Source: an uncultured Eggerthellaceae bacterium
GTDB lineage: Bacteria > Actinomycetota > Coriobacteriia > Coriobacteriales > Eggerthellaceae
Length of the DNA stretch: 64,000 bases
NCBI GenBank assembly: GCA_934617065.1
Contig: CAKTTY010000001.1
Coordinates: forward strand, 186,001-250,000
Direction of reading: 5' to 3'
Shown here: piece by piece, positions 35,376-43,600 of the stretch
Position numbering within the stretch: position 1 is the stretch's first letter
Layout of the letters: every line of letters starts with the position of its first letter
The notes under the pieces: model-generated
The model's input: the letters and a program-made list of their open reading frames with translations, nothing else
What the model was told of the DNA's origin: nothing
The model's database searches: none
Made by a program: the position numbers and the translations under genes

Positions 35376-35576
35376 ATGGCATATGTAGTAGCTATTTCCG
35401 CATTCTTTGTTGTTGCGGCATTCGGCATGTTCATTAAGTACGATTGCGGCAACGGTGCTCAGCTCGAGGCTAAGGCTTCCGAGGCTCGCGCTCAGAAGCA
35501 GGCTCAGTTCGCAGTTGAGTCTCGCAACGTATACCTGCGTCAGTTTGATGAGGCTGCAGCTAGCTTCGCCAAGTAG
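35376..35576 (+). CDS. Single-helix membrane mini-protein
   Basis: The 66-residue protein has an N-terminal membrane helix (VVAISAFFVVAAFGMFI, residues 4-20) followed by a polar amphipathic helix rich in Ala, Gln and Glu (GAQLEAKASEARAQKQAQFAVESRNVYLRQFDEAAASFAK). AGGAGG lies eleven bases before the ATG and a strong terminator follows at once. Codons resemble those of the neighbouring ribosomal genes (GCT, GAG, AAG, CGC), suggesting high expression. No family was recognised. A small partner of a membrane complex is possible. Confidence 0.75.
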   Translation: MAYVVAISAFFVVAAFGMFIKYDCGNGAQLEAKASEARAQKQAQFAVESRNVYLRQFDEAAASFAK

Positions 35577-35614
35577 TCGTTTGACGTTGAACTTTCAATA
35601 ACTAAACAAGCTTG

Positions 35615-35641
35615 AAAAAGGTCCCGTAAGGGACCTTTTTA
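35615..35641 (+). terminator. Terminator of the mini-protein gene
   Basis: AAAAAGGTCCC and GGGACCTTTTT form a perfect 11-bp stem with a GTAA loop and a T-run. Confidence 0.94.
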
Positions 35642-35782
35642 TTTGTGTGCAATGGGCGAATTGCATCGAATTGTGAATGCGTGATTCGGTTCGGTAGGAC
35701 TTTGACGGCGAGTGGTACAGAGTTGGTGAAAGCCAGAAGTATGTATGGCATGCGCGGAAGAAGGGTGCTACTCTTATGCGCC

Positions 35783-36703
35783 ATGACTATTTCAAAGAAC
35801 ATACGAGGTTTCTGTTTTGCACTGCTTGGAGGCATCAGTTGGGGCTTCTCTGGCGCCTGTGCGCAATACCTCTTTCATCATTACAATGTTGATCCGCTCT
35901 GGGTGTCCTCGGTTCGAATGTTGTGCGCTGGTATCGTGCTGTGCGCATTTGCCCTTGCAATAGCGCGTGGTCCGTTCCTTGCGATGTGGTGCAATCGAAG
36001 CACGGTGGCATCGCTTGTTATTTTCTCGGTGTTCGGCCTGGCATCCTGTCAGATTACCTACCTTCTTGCAATCCAAAATTCGAACGCGGGTACAGCAACG
36101 GTGATCCAATACATTGCCCCCGTCCTTGTCGTACTGTATTTATGCGTAAGGAGCCATCGTCGCCCTCTTAAACGCGAGGTTTTGGCAATCGCGCTCGTGA
36201 TGATGGGCACGTTCCTTGTTGCCACACACGGAAATCCTAACTCGTTGGCTCTGACCCCTGCAGGTTTGTTTTGGTCGCTGGTCTCGGCTGTCACGTATGC
36301 TATGTACACCCTTATCCCTCGTAGGCTGATGCTCCACTACGGGAGTGTTCCTGTTGTTGCTGGCGCGCTTCTTATTGGCGGCATTATGCTTTCCATCGTT
36401 CTTCAATCGTGGACGGTAAACCCTGGGTTTGACTTCTCGGGTTGGTTGCTCCTGTTCTTTGGCTTGGTGCTGTTTGGCACCATCATCGGTTTTACGTTGT
36501 ATTTCCAAGCGGTCAAAGACATTGGTGCAACGAAAACGGGCATTGTGGCTAGCATCGAAACGGTTTCGGCAACTTTGTTCGCGGTGCTGTGGCTGGGAAC
36601 CTCGTTCAGCTGGATCGACATTGTTGGTTTTGTATTCATCATGGCTACGGTATTCGTTCTCGCGAAGCACCCTGGCGATGGCGACATTAAAGCTGAGGGC
36701 TAA
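35783..36703 (+). CDS. EamA/DMT superfamily transporter
   Basis: The 306-residue carrier has ten predicted membrane helices in two EamA repeats (about 8-140 and 155-290; GGISWGFSGACAQYLF, then ALTPAGLFWSLVSAVTYAMYTLIPRRL). FALTA-type metabolite and amino-acid exporters have this form. The start MTISKNIRGF is chosen because the frame upstream to 35645 is polar and unlike the family. No Shine-Dalgarno is visible, and TACTCTTAT lies just before it. The substrate is unknown. Confidence 0.82.
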   Translation: MTISKNIRGFCFALLGGISWGFSGACAQYLFHHYNVDPLWVSSVRMLCAGIVLCAFALAIARGPFLAMWCNRSTVASLVIFSVFGLASCQITYLLAIQNSNAGTATVIQYIAPVLVVLYLCVRSHRRPLKREVLAIALVMMGTFLVATHGNPNSLALTPAGLFWSLVSAVTYAMYTLIPRRLMLHYGSVPVVAGALLIGGIMLSIVLQSWTVNPGFDFSGWLLLFFGLVLFGTIIGFTLYFQAVKDIGATKTGIVASIETVSATLFAVLWLGTSFSWIDIVGFVFIMATVFVLAKHPGDGDIKAEG

Positions 36704-37050
36704 TCCATCTTGCTATCTCGTGTATCCGATGGTCTGCGTAGGGCGATTGAATTGCTGGGTCGTTCTTATAGGGTGTAAGTGCAGTTGATGCCGATTTGAA
36801 TGGGCGATTTGGGGAGCGTAAACCGTGCTGTCCTGTTTATGAAGTCCAGGGATTGCGGCGATAACGGCTGCGGTCACCATCATACTGAGCCACGTCTATG
36901 CCGTTCGTGCAATTGCTTGCTGAACCGCTGTGCTCGATAAGGCCCAAAAGCAGGCGTTTTCCGATTAGTGCCACTAAAACGCCTTTATCGCTAATCGCTT
37001 ATTATTTCTGTAAATAGAACATGCTCATCTCAATTAATTCTAATAAGAGA
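36704..37050. other. Intergenic region before the RNA candidate
   Basis: No gene is supported. The last 60 bases (from about 36985) are AT-rich and probably hold the promoter of the RNA at 37051-37335. No clear consensus -35/-10 pair was fixed. Confidence 0.4.
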
Positions 37051-37335
37051 ATTGCGCAACAGTGCGCAATAATGAAATCACAGCAAGTTACTGCTCTTGC
37101 TTGGGGAAGCAAGAGCGTGGCTCCCGTTCAAACGTGCTGGGGGGCACGTAGTAATGGGAAGGTGAACGCCAATGGGGATCGGAGTTCACCAACTGGCAAT
37201 CTTGCAGGGGAGTGAGGTTGCTTATGTGGAGAGGGCGCTCGTAAGGGCGCCCGCTGCATTCTAGGATTTGAGGCCCACAAGGAGGGGCATCATTTTCGCT
37301 CATGCAAGCCAGGCTTTTGCCTGGCTTTTGTTTTA
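37051..37335 (+). ncRNA. Probable structured non-coding RNA with G-rich loops, family not recognised
   Basis: A chain of perfect stems is visible: 37051-37058/37063-37070 (ATTGCGCA, 8 bp), 37093-37102/37107-37116 (GCTCTTGCTT, 10 bp, loop GGGG), 37132-37137/37144-37149 (ACGTGC, loop TGGGGG), 37161-37167/37184-37190 (GGTGAAC, 16-base loop with TGGGGAT), and 37233-37238/37247-37252 (GGGCGC). TGTGG (37225) can pair with CCACA (37275), and AATGA (37071) with TCATT (37289), closing the whole. It ends in an intrinsic terminator (37306-37327 plus TTGTTTT). No frame inside has a ribosome site. Further G-runs lie at 37207, 37233 and 37281. It does not show RNase P, tmRNA or SRP signatures. The class is unknown. 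Confidence 0.65.
37304..37335 (+). terminator. Terminator of the RNA candidate
   Basis: AAGCCAGGC and GCCTGGCTT form a perfect 9-bp stem with a TTTT loop, followed by TTGTTTT. The opposite strand has no T-run, which fixes the direction. Confidence 0.9.
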
Positions 37336-37398
37336 TGATCGCATCCGTGTCGCTTTGCCCAGAGTACTGCGCTTGGGTCACCGTGTAAGATCATTCCT

Positions 37399-37647
37399 GG
37401 TCATCTCGTAGCAACGGGCTTTGGCAACCGTCGGATTATCCCGCAGCGCAGAATTCGTGTCGCGCCCTGGCCATCCCGCAGCGCCGCGTCTGGAGTGCCG
37501 TCGGGTCATCCCGCAACGCCGAGCCCGAGCCGTCCCGCTCAGATCATCCTGCAGTGTCGAATTTGCATCGCGCCCGGGTCATCCCGCAACGCATAACTTT
37601 TGCCGCCTCTAGATCATCTCGCAGTGCCGATTCCAGGTCGCCACGTC
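37399..37647. repeat. Degenerate tandem repeat of about 35 bp, seven units
   Basis: Each unit opens with a GGTCATCCCGCAACGC-like phrase. Variants such as GGCCATCCCGCAGCGC, GGGTCATCCCGCAACGC, AGATCATCCTGCAGTGT and AGATCATCTCGCAGTGC recur every 34-38 bases. The second half of each unit is more variable (GTGTCGCGCCC-like). It lies directly downstream of the RNA terminator. No gene. Confidence 0.8.
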
Positions 37648-37703
37648 CCCGACACCGCCCTGAAGTCGTTGCGGGGAGGCTGAAAACAAAAAAACGGCTC
37701 GGA

Positions 37704-37846
37704 TTGCAACTTTTTTGCGATTAGGGATTGTTATGGACTCCCCCGATCGCAAATCACGGTGCAAAAGCGCAGGTAATCGACTGTTCAGCAGCCTATTTCC
37801 GCTTTGAGGGAACAGAAAAGAGTTCCTAATCGCAAAAAAGTTGCAA
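37704..37846. repeat. Perfect 22-bp inverted repeat with 99-bp centre
   Basis: Bases 37704-37725 (TTGCAACTTTTTTGCGATTA...) are an exact reverse complement of 37825-37846. A third related phrase, GATCGCAAATCACGG, lies inside at about 37746. It could form a long hairpin RNA or be a small mobile-element remnant. It lies upstream of the lysR-type gene. Confidence 0.9.
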
Positions 37847-38019
37847 AAATGTCGGAATATTTGTTTTTGCGAGGCGCCGATCGTTGCAACGCGACAGATC
37901 CTGCAAAGGGTAAGTCGCCCCAATAGGGGGATCATGCGAAAACGAATTGACGCGGGTCGGCAGCAGCGAGCTACTCTTTTTGGGTCGCGACCTATTGTTT
38001 TCCCCAAGGCTGATTTCCC

Positions 38020-38078
38020 GAACACGTTCATCCTGCGAATGGTTAGCGTTGAAAACGTGTTCCAAATTGAACGTGTTC
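38020..38078. promoter_or_regulatory. Operator-like boxes upstream of the LysR gene
   Basis: GAACACGTTC (38020-38029), AAAACGTGTTC (38052-38062) and GAACGTGTTC (38069-38078) lie within 60 bases, about 100 bases before the lysR-type start. Two are perfect or near-perfect GAAC-N2-GTTC palindromes. Autoregulation by the adjacent regulator or control by another factor is likely. Confidence 0.55.
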
Positions 38079-38179
38079 GATGGTCTTTACATGGGGCTTT
38101 GCTGTTATGATCGTTTTACATGCACGAATGCGCAGCTTGGTTTATGCCGGGCAGCTCGTATTCTGCAGAGGAGGGGGAA

Positions 38180-39076
38180 ATGAGAGTTGAAGATTTACGC
38201 TACTTTGAGCATCTTGCTGAAGTGCTCAACTACACACGCGCGTCAAAAGATCTAGACATTTCACAGCCAACGCTTTCATTGGCAATCAAGCGCCTTGAAG
38301 AAGAATGGGGCGTGCAATTGTTTTCGCGCAATCGCTCCACGGTTGAACTTACTGATATTGGGCGGGATATCTCAGATTGCGTTACCGGTGCCCTGCGCAG
38401 CCTCGACAGGGCGCGTGTGCTTGCCGAAGAATCCCTTGGCACAGAAAACGCCACGATCAATCTTGGAACCATCTACGCCATGCAGGGCAAGTTCTGGTCG
38501 CAGGCTCTGTTCGAATTCCGAGAAAAGAGTCCGTTCGATCCGCATATCACGGTTACGCAGGCTTATTCGCGCGAACTGCTTCGCAGATTGCGTACAGGGC
38601 AGCTCGACGTTGCTTTTGCCAGCCGCATAGAGGACACGCCCGACTTGCGTTACAACCTTTGCTGGTCTCAGCCGTTGGTTCTGGGCGTCAACAAAAAGCA
38701 TCCGTTGGCAAAAAAGAAGGAGGTTTCGCTGGCGGAACTGAAGGGGCAGGAAATTCTTTCCTACGATCCCGCTTCGCCTGTTTACCAAGAAATAGTCGAC
38801 TTAATTGAAGGCTACGACCTTAATGTGCAGTTCTCTTACGATGACGAGATCACGCTTTCGTCGTTGGTTGCTGGTAACGAAGCGAAGACCGCCCTGTTCT
38901 GCTACTCGTTGATGATCAACGCATTCGATGATGTGGTGTGCATTCCTGTGCGTGAGGCGCCGATCGACTTCCATAAAACCTATGTGGTCAGTCGCGATGA
39001 AGGTCGCCAGCCAAAAGTCGTACAAGAATTCATCGATTTTATGAGTGCTCACCGTTTTCCTCGATTATTAAGTTAA
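38180..39076 (+). CDS. LysR-family transcriptional regulator
   Basis: The 298-residue protein has the N-terminal winged helix-turn-helix (residues 1-60: MRVEDLRYFEHLAEVLNYTRASKDLDISQPTLSLAIKRLEEEWGVQLFSR) and a LysR substrate-binding domain (about 88-295). ASKDLDISQPTLSLAIKRLE is the recognition element. GGAGGGGGAA directly precedes the ATG at 38180. It is flanked on both sides by AAAACGTGTTC/GAAC-N2-GTTC boxes, which are candidates for its own binding sites. The effector is unknown. Confidence 0.93.
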   Translation: MRVEDLRYFEHLAEVLNYTRASKDLDISQPTLSLAIKRLEEEWGVQLFSRNRSTVELTDIGRDISDCVTGALRSLDRARVLAEESLGTENATINLGTIYAMQGKFWSQALFEFREKSPFDPHITVTQAYSRELLRRLRTGQLDVAFASRIEDTPDLRYNLCWSQPLVLGVNKKHPLAKKKEVSLAELKGQEILSYDPASPVYQEIVDLIEGYDLNVQFSYDDEITLSSLVAGNEAKTALFCYSLMINAFDDVVCIPVREAPIDFHKTYVVSRDEGRQPKVVQEFIDFMSAHRFPRLLS

Positions 39077-39080
39077 TATA

Positions 39081-39113
39081 GAACGCGTTCAAAACGTGTT
39101 CTAAAACGTGTTC
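39081..39113. promoter_or_regulatory. Three phased operator-like boxes
   Basis: GAACGCGTTC (39081-39090), AAAACGTGTTC (39091-39101) and AAAACGTGTTC (39103-39113) follow each other at 10-12-bp steps, about one DNA turn. They lie five bases after the lysR stop and 70 bases before the next gene. Confidence 0.6.
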
Positions 39114-39183
39114 GTTATTCAGGAACGGGAATACCTGAGCCAGCGTCATTGCGTTTTCTGAACACTGTCGAGGGGATGTGTTC

Positions 39184-39567
39184 ATGATGCAAAAGGGACA
39201 GCATGATCAAAGCAAAGTAAACGTAACGTATTCGTACGCTAGCGAACAAGGACTGCAGCAGAGGGCAACAGCTCCGAACCCGCCTACGGAAACGCAGCTG
39301 ACCGATCCTCTTTCCTTTATGGCAAAGGCGCGTTGGTTTGTGCTTGGTTTGCTTGGCGGAATTTTCGCCATGATCGCCAAGCTCGCTCTTCCTACCAAGA
39401 TGGGCTTTGAGCAGCGTAAGCAGTCCGAATGGGCTGTGTGGGCAGGCTTTGCGGTTAACACCTTCCTGCTGGTTGTTCTCATCAACACCGGTTGCTTGGA
39501 CATGCTTATCGCAAGCTTATCGGGCACGGCGGCAGCCCCTGCATATGTTTCTCCCGCATTTGGCTAG
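39184..39567 (+). CDS. Small membrane protein downstream of LysR, function unknown
   Basis: The 127-residue protein has a polar Gln/Thr/Pro-rich N-terminal half (to about residue 45), two membrane helices (about 52-70 and 86-106) and a short outer tail (GTAAAPAYVSPAFG). The basic loop LPTKMGFEQRKQSEWA connects the helices. AGGGGA is seven bases before the ATG at 39184. A GTG six bases earlier is less likely. The operator-like triple box lies just upstream and a terminator follows. No family was recognised. Confidence 0.72.
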   Translation: MMQKGQHDQSKVNVTYSYASEQGLQQRATAPNPPTETQLTDPLSFMAKARWFVLGLLGGIFAMIAKLALPTKMGFEQRKQSEWAVWAGFAVNTFLLVVLINTGCLDMLIASLSGTAAAPAYVSPAFG

Positions 39568-39603
39568 GCGGAAACCGAGTACAACACACTTTATCGATGG
39601 TGA

Positions 39604-39636
39604 AACGGCCTGGGCGTAGCGCTCGGGTCGTTTTTT
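39604..39636 (+). terminator. Terminator of the small membrane protein gene
   Basis: AACGGCCTGGGC and GCTCGGGTCGTT pair with two mismatches around GTAGC, followed by TTTT. Confidence 0.8.
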
Positions 39637-39936
39637 GTGGTGCCTGTCTGGTTTTCGCTGAGGCATAAGCTGGCAGCGGATGTTCTTTTAGGATTGTGCC
39701 AAATCAGCTAGGCGAGATAGTGTTCGGCCACTTACCGCTACTACCTTCCGCTTGCGTGTGAAAAAGCGCCAAAACCATGCTCCAATGAGCGAAACAAACC
39801 CGTTTCGCGAGCGAAAACTGATTGAAACAAATGCTGATTAGGGTTGAGAGGTACCGAAAAGGCGGCGATGGTTATGGCAAAATAACCAAAAGCCGTTAAG
39901 CAGTCGCATAAGCGTCAATACCTAAAAGGAGAAAAG
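39637..39936. promoter_or_regulatory. Upstream region of glnN
   Basis: A 300-base gap that must hold the glutamine synthetase promoter. The part 39760-39900 is AT-rich with several GCGAAAA/GAAACAAA phrases. No nitrogen-regulator site was recognised. Confidence 0.4.
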
Positions 39937-42027
39937 ATGGCCCACGTTTCTGAAATCTACGGATCGATGGTGTTCAACGAGCACGTCATGAAGGAACGCC
40001 TTCCCTCCGCAACCTACAAGAGCCTTACCAAGACCATTAAGGAAGGTAAGCCTCTCGACATCGAAGTTGCGAATGTCGTTGCTCACGCCATGAAGGAATG
40101 GGCTATCGAGCACGGTGCTACCCATTACACGCATTGGTTCCAGCCCCTTTCAGGCATCACCTCTGAAAAGCATGACAGCTTCCTGAACCCCGTAGGTGAC
40201 GGCACCGCAATCATGACCTTCAGCGGTAAGGAGCTCATTCAGGGCGAGCCCGATGCATCGAGTTTCCCCTCTGGCGGTTTGCGTGCCACGTTCGAGGCTC
40301 GCGGCTACACCGCATGGGATCCAACCAGCTTTGCATTCATCAAGGATGAAGTGCTGTGCATCCCTACTGCATTTTGCTCCTACACCGGTGAAGCACTCGA
40401 CAAGAAAACCCCGCTTCTCCGTTCTATGAGCGTTGTTAACGAACAGGCTCAGCGCGTTTTGAAGTTCTTTGGCGAAGACGGCCATCGCGTGGTTTCCACG
40501 GTTGGTGCAGAGCAGGAGTACTTCCTGATTTCCGAGAAGGATTACGTAAAGCGCCAAGACCTCGTCATGACGGGCCGCACCCTGTTCGGCGCCGCTCCGC
40601 TTAAGGGACAGGAGCTCGAAGAGCATTACTTCGGCGCCATCCGTCCTACCGTCAACGAGTTCATGAAGGAAGTCGATGACGACCTGTGGGCATTGGGTGT
40701 TTCCGCAAAAACCAAGCACAACGAGGTTGCTCCTGCTCAGCATGAGCTTGCCCCGCTGTTCACAAACTCGAATCGCGCAATCGACGAAAACCTGCTCACC
40801 ATGGAAAAGATGCGTCTCGATGCATCCCATCATGGCCTGGTTTGCCTGCAGCACGAAAAGCCATTCGAGGGCATCAACGGTTCTGGTAAGCACAACAACT
40901 GGTCGCTTTCCTACGACAAGGTTAACCTGCTTGATCCCGGCGACGACCCGATGGACAACCTGCGCTTCCTCGTGTTCCTTGCTTGCGTAATCGAATCGGT
41001 TGATGAATATCAGGAGCTGCTGCGCATGTCGGTTGCCTCTGCTGGCAACGATCATCGCCTGGGTGCAAACGAGGCACCTCCGGCTATCATCTCTATCTTC
41101 TTGGGCAGCGAGCTGGGCGCTATCGTAGATGCCCTTATCTCTGGCGACGAATACCATTCCGCCGATGCTATCGCAATGGATTTGGGCGTTGCTGTTCTTC
41201 CGAAGTTCATGAAGGACAACACCGACCGCAACCGCACCAGCCCCTTCGCGTTCACGGGCAACAAGTTCGAGTTCCGCATGCCTGGTTCTTCGGTAAACCT
41301 TTCCGACTGCAACATGATCCTGAACACCGCAATGGCAAAGAGCCTGAAGGGCTTCGCCGATGCGCTTGAAGGTGCCGAAGGCGCCGACTTCGAAAAGAAG
41401 GCCATCGCTTACATCAAGAAGACGCTCACCGATCACCAGCGCATCATCTTCAACGGCAATGGCTATTCCGAGGAATGGGAAAAGGAAGCCGAGAAGCGCG
41501 GCCTTGCAAACCATCGCAACACTGCAGAGGCTCTGCCTTGCTTCGTAGACCAGAAGTCGCTCGATCTGTTTGACGAGTTCAACGTTCTTACCGAGCCTGA
41601 GGTACGTAGCCGTTACGAGGTGAAGCTCGACAAGTACAACAAGCTTCTGAACATCGAGGCACGCACCATGATCCGCATGGTTCGCCGTACGTACCTGCCC
41701 GCCATCACCGACTACATGGCAGACCTGGCAAGCAACATCACTACGGTAAAGGCTGCTATCTCTGGCGCTGATATGACTGAGACCGAAAGCGTTCTTGAGG
41801 TCATCATCGCTGGTGCTGATAAGGCCGCAAAGGCAACGCGTGAACTCATCAAGGTTCACAATGCAGCCGAGGCAATCGAGGCGCCGCAGGAGCAGGCTAA
41901 CGCTTACGCCAACGAGGTAATTCCCGCCATGGATGCCCTTCGTGCCGAGATTGATGCTCTTGAATGTGTGGTAGAGCGCGATTACTGGCCCGTTCCCACT
42001 TATAACGACATCCTTTTCTACGCGTAA
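39937..42027 (+). CDS. glnN: Glutamine synthetase type III
   Basis: This 696-residue ATP-dependent ligase makes glutamine from glutamate and ammonia. Type III is recognised by its size and by [20 protein letters not shown] near residue 48, [27 protein letters not shown], the metal-site EQEYFLI (about 190), [14 protein letters not shown], the ATP-binding [18 protein letters not shown], and [24 protein letters not shown]. The C-terminal 150 residues are helical and type-specific. AAAAGGAG precedes the ATG. No PII or glnR gene is adjacent. Confidence 0.97.
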   Translation: MAHVSEIYGSMVFNEHVMKERLPSATYKSLTKTIKEGKPLDIEVANVVAHAMKEWAIEHGATHYTHWFQPLSGITSEKHDSFLNPVGDGTAIMTFSGKELIQGEPDASSFPSGGLRATFEARGYTAWDPTSFAFIKDEVLCIPTAFCSYTGEALDKKTPLLRSMSVVNEQAQRVLKFFGEDGHRVVSTVGAEQEYFLISEKDYVKRQDLVMTGRTLFGAAPLKGQELEEHYFGAIRPTVNEFMKEVDDDLWALGVSAKTKHNEVAPAQHELAPLFTNSNRAIDENLLTMEKMRLDASHHGLVCLQHEKPFEGINGSGKHNNWSLSYDKVNLLDPGDDPMDNLRFLVFLACVIESVDEYQELLRMSVASAGNDHRLGANEAPPAIISIFLGSELGAIVDALISGDEYHSADAIAMDLGVAVLPKFMKDNTDRNRTSPFAFTGNKFEFRMPGSSVNLSDCNMILNTAMAKSLKGFADALEGAEGADFEKKAIAYIKKTLTDHQRIIFNGNGYSEEWEKEAEKRGLANHRNTAEALPCFVDQKSLDLFDEFNVLTEPEVRSRYEVKLDKYNKLLNIEARTMIRMVRRTYLPAITDYMADLASNITTVKAAISGADMTETESVLEVIIAGADKAAKATRELIKVHNAAEAIEAPQEQANAYANEVIPAMDALRAEIDALECVVERDYWPVPTYNDILFYA

Positions 42028-42034
42028 CGCCAAA

Positions 42035-42168
42035 CTGGGAATATAGGGACAGGTCCCATTTCCCCACTTTGCGAAGAGAGCTCCGCTTGCTAAGTATCAC
42101 GCAAGCGGAGCTTTTTCTTTGTGCGCTATGCCGAACTGGGAAAATGGGACCTGTCCCTATATTCCCAG
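42035..42168. repeat. Fold-back element with perfect 27-bp arms around a terminator
   Basis: Bases 42035-42061 are an exact reverse complement of 42142-42168. Each arm itself contains GGGACAGGTCCC, an internal palindrome. The left arm begins eight bases after the glnN stop. The centre contains the glnN terminator. It has the same architecture as the element at 23693-23917, though the sequences differ. Confidence 0.95.
42079..42117 (+). terminator. Terminator of glnN
   Basis: AGCTCCGCTTGC and GCAAGCGGAGCT form a perfect 12-bp stem with a 10-base loop, followed by TTTTC. Confidence 0.92.
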
Positions 42169-42342
42169 GGAGTAGAGCGGCTTAGGCTTTTGTGGCCGTC
42201 AGTTGCGGAGCGTTACCAACCTGCAACGTTCTTTCCCGATAATTGACATGTGCGGAGAATCTTTCGTGGAGTGCTGTTCGGACTTGCCATGGCTGGCTAA
42301 GATGGGAGCGAAACGGTTCCCGACAACGAAGGGTCTAAAAGC

Positions 42343-43191
42343 ATGGCAAGCGAAAAAGCGCCTGGCAAGCAGTTGGCCAAATCAACGGAGCAGTATCAGC
42401 TGTTCGAGCAGGCAAGCAGGCCTCTATTTAAGAAATACGAGGCTGCTATTCGCGAAATGCGCACGCGTTTCGAGATTCTTGATGCCGATTTGGAGTATCG
42501 CTTAAGCCGCAACCCGATCCATCACATTGAATCGCGTATCAAGGCGCCCAAAAGCGTGTATGACAAACTGTATCGTTACGGTGTGCCGGTAACGCTGAAA
42601 TCCATGGAGGAAAACATCCTGGACATTGCGGGTATGCGTGTAATCGTTTCCTATATCGACGATGTGAGCGCCTTGCTGAAGGTTCTTTCCCTGCAGGACG
42701 ATTTGCAGATCGTGAAGGTGAAGGACTACATCACGCACCCCAAGCCAAACGGATACCGCAGCCTTCATATCATCGTGAAGGTGCCTGTTTATTTCCTTGA
42801 TCGGAAACAGTATGTGCCTGTTGAAATCCAGCTGCGCACGATAGCAATGGACTTTTGGGCATCGCTTGAGCATACGTTGAAGTACAAGCAGGATGCCAAG
42901 GTTGAAGGCATCGACATGTTCGACGAGCTGAAAGATTGCTCCGATATCATCCAAGACGTTGAGCGCCGTATGCAGATCCTGATGCATGCCGTGCAGACGT
43001 CCGACGTCGAAGAGGCTGCCAGCAGGCGTCGCGCTCAGATCGAGGAGCAAGAAAAGGTTGTTGCTGGCGTTGCCGATGCGGCGTCAGGAAAGCCTGAGCG
43101 CGCTATATCCTCCAGCACCAAAACGGTAACCGAGGCCGCGGTGCAGCGATCGATTTCCGATGCCGCCGCCGTTCGTGAGAAAACCGAGTAG
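42343..43191 (+). CDS. GTP pyrophosphokinase, small alarmone synthetase (RelQ/YjbM-like)
   Basis: This cytosolic enzyme transfers pyrophosphate from ATP to GTP or GDP to make (p)ppGpp. The 282-residue protein has the RelA/SpoT synthetase domain (about 60-190): NPIHHIESRIKAPKSVYDKL, DIAGMRVIVSYIDD, DYITHPKPNGYRSLHIIV and VEIQLRTIAMDFWASLEH. The hydrolase, TGS and ACT domains of long RSH proteins are absent, so it only synthesises. The C-terminal 70 residues are polar and longer than in typical RelQ (about 210), and they replace the usual tetramerising helix region in part. The ribosome site is weak. Confidence 0.93.
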   Translation: MASEKAPGKQLAKSTEQYQLFEQASRPLFKKYEAAIREMRTRFEILDADLEYRLSRNPIHHIESRIKAPKSVYDKLYRYGVPVTLKSMEENILDIAGMRVIVSYIDDVSALLKVLSLQDDLQIVKVKDYITHPKPNGYRSLHIIVKVPVYFLDRKQYVPVEIQLRTIAMDFWASLEHTLKYKQDAKVEGIDMFDELKDCSDIIQDVERRMQILMHAVQTSDVEEAASRRRAQIEEQEKVVAGVADAASGKPERAISSSTKTVTEAAVQRSISDAAAVREKTE

Positions 43192-43600
43192 CGCGCAGGC
43201 TGGAATGTTGCTTTGCAGGCGGTGCGGCGTATGCGCTTGCCCTGCAGGTTTGGGCTGTCTGCCAGGGGTTGGGCTCTACTAGCCATTAGGAATGCTGTCC
43301 TCGCAGATCTAGGTGCTGTTGCCGGTCTTCGCTGCAGGGGTGCTCGCACTAATCCGCAAAGTTGCGTTCCTGCAAATTGGATTGACGTGGGAGTTTGCAA
43401 AGGTTGCAGCCTCAGGAGGCATCGACTTTTCAGAAAGCCCCTACCTTTTACGGAGTAGAAGGCTCCAGTTGCTGCCTTTTTGTGCTGAACTACATCACTC
43501 TACTTAGTTGGAGTAGAATAGAAAACCGAAAAAGTTCCCGGCGGGGCGTGCTTACGCGTCCTGGGCTTTGGGGGAAGAAGAACCGCGAAAGGAAGAACAA
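43192..43600. promoter_or_regulatory. Intergenic region upstream of ilvE with TAGAAT box
   Basis: A 400-base gap without a supported gene. TAGAAT at 43514-43519 is a possible -10 element. CTAC and GTAG arms (about 43499-43516) overlap it. No T-box specifier structure or TGGNACCGCG motif was found. Confidence 0.4.

Noticed and set aside
38020..39113. LexA/SOS boxes
   Set aside because: The palindrome has two bases between GAAC and GTTC, whereas the Gram-positive LexA box needs four. No SOS gene is adjacent.
40150..42033. 627-residue open frame antisense to glnN
   Set aside because: It is a shadow of a strongly biased coding sequence on the other strand. It has Cys/His/Val-rich composition and no ribosome site.
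43192..43600. T-box riboswitch before ilvE
   Set aside because: There is no TGGNACCGCG-type T-box sequence, specifier loop or terminator/antiterminator pair.
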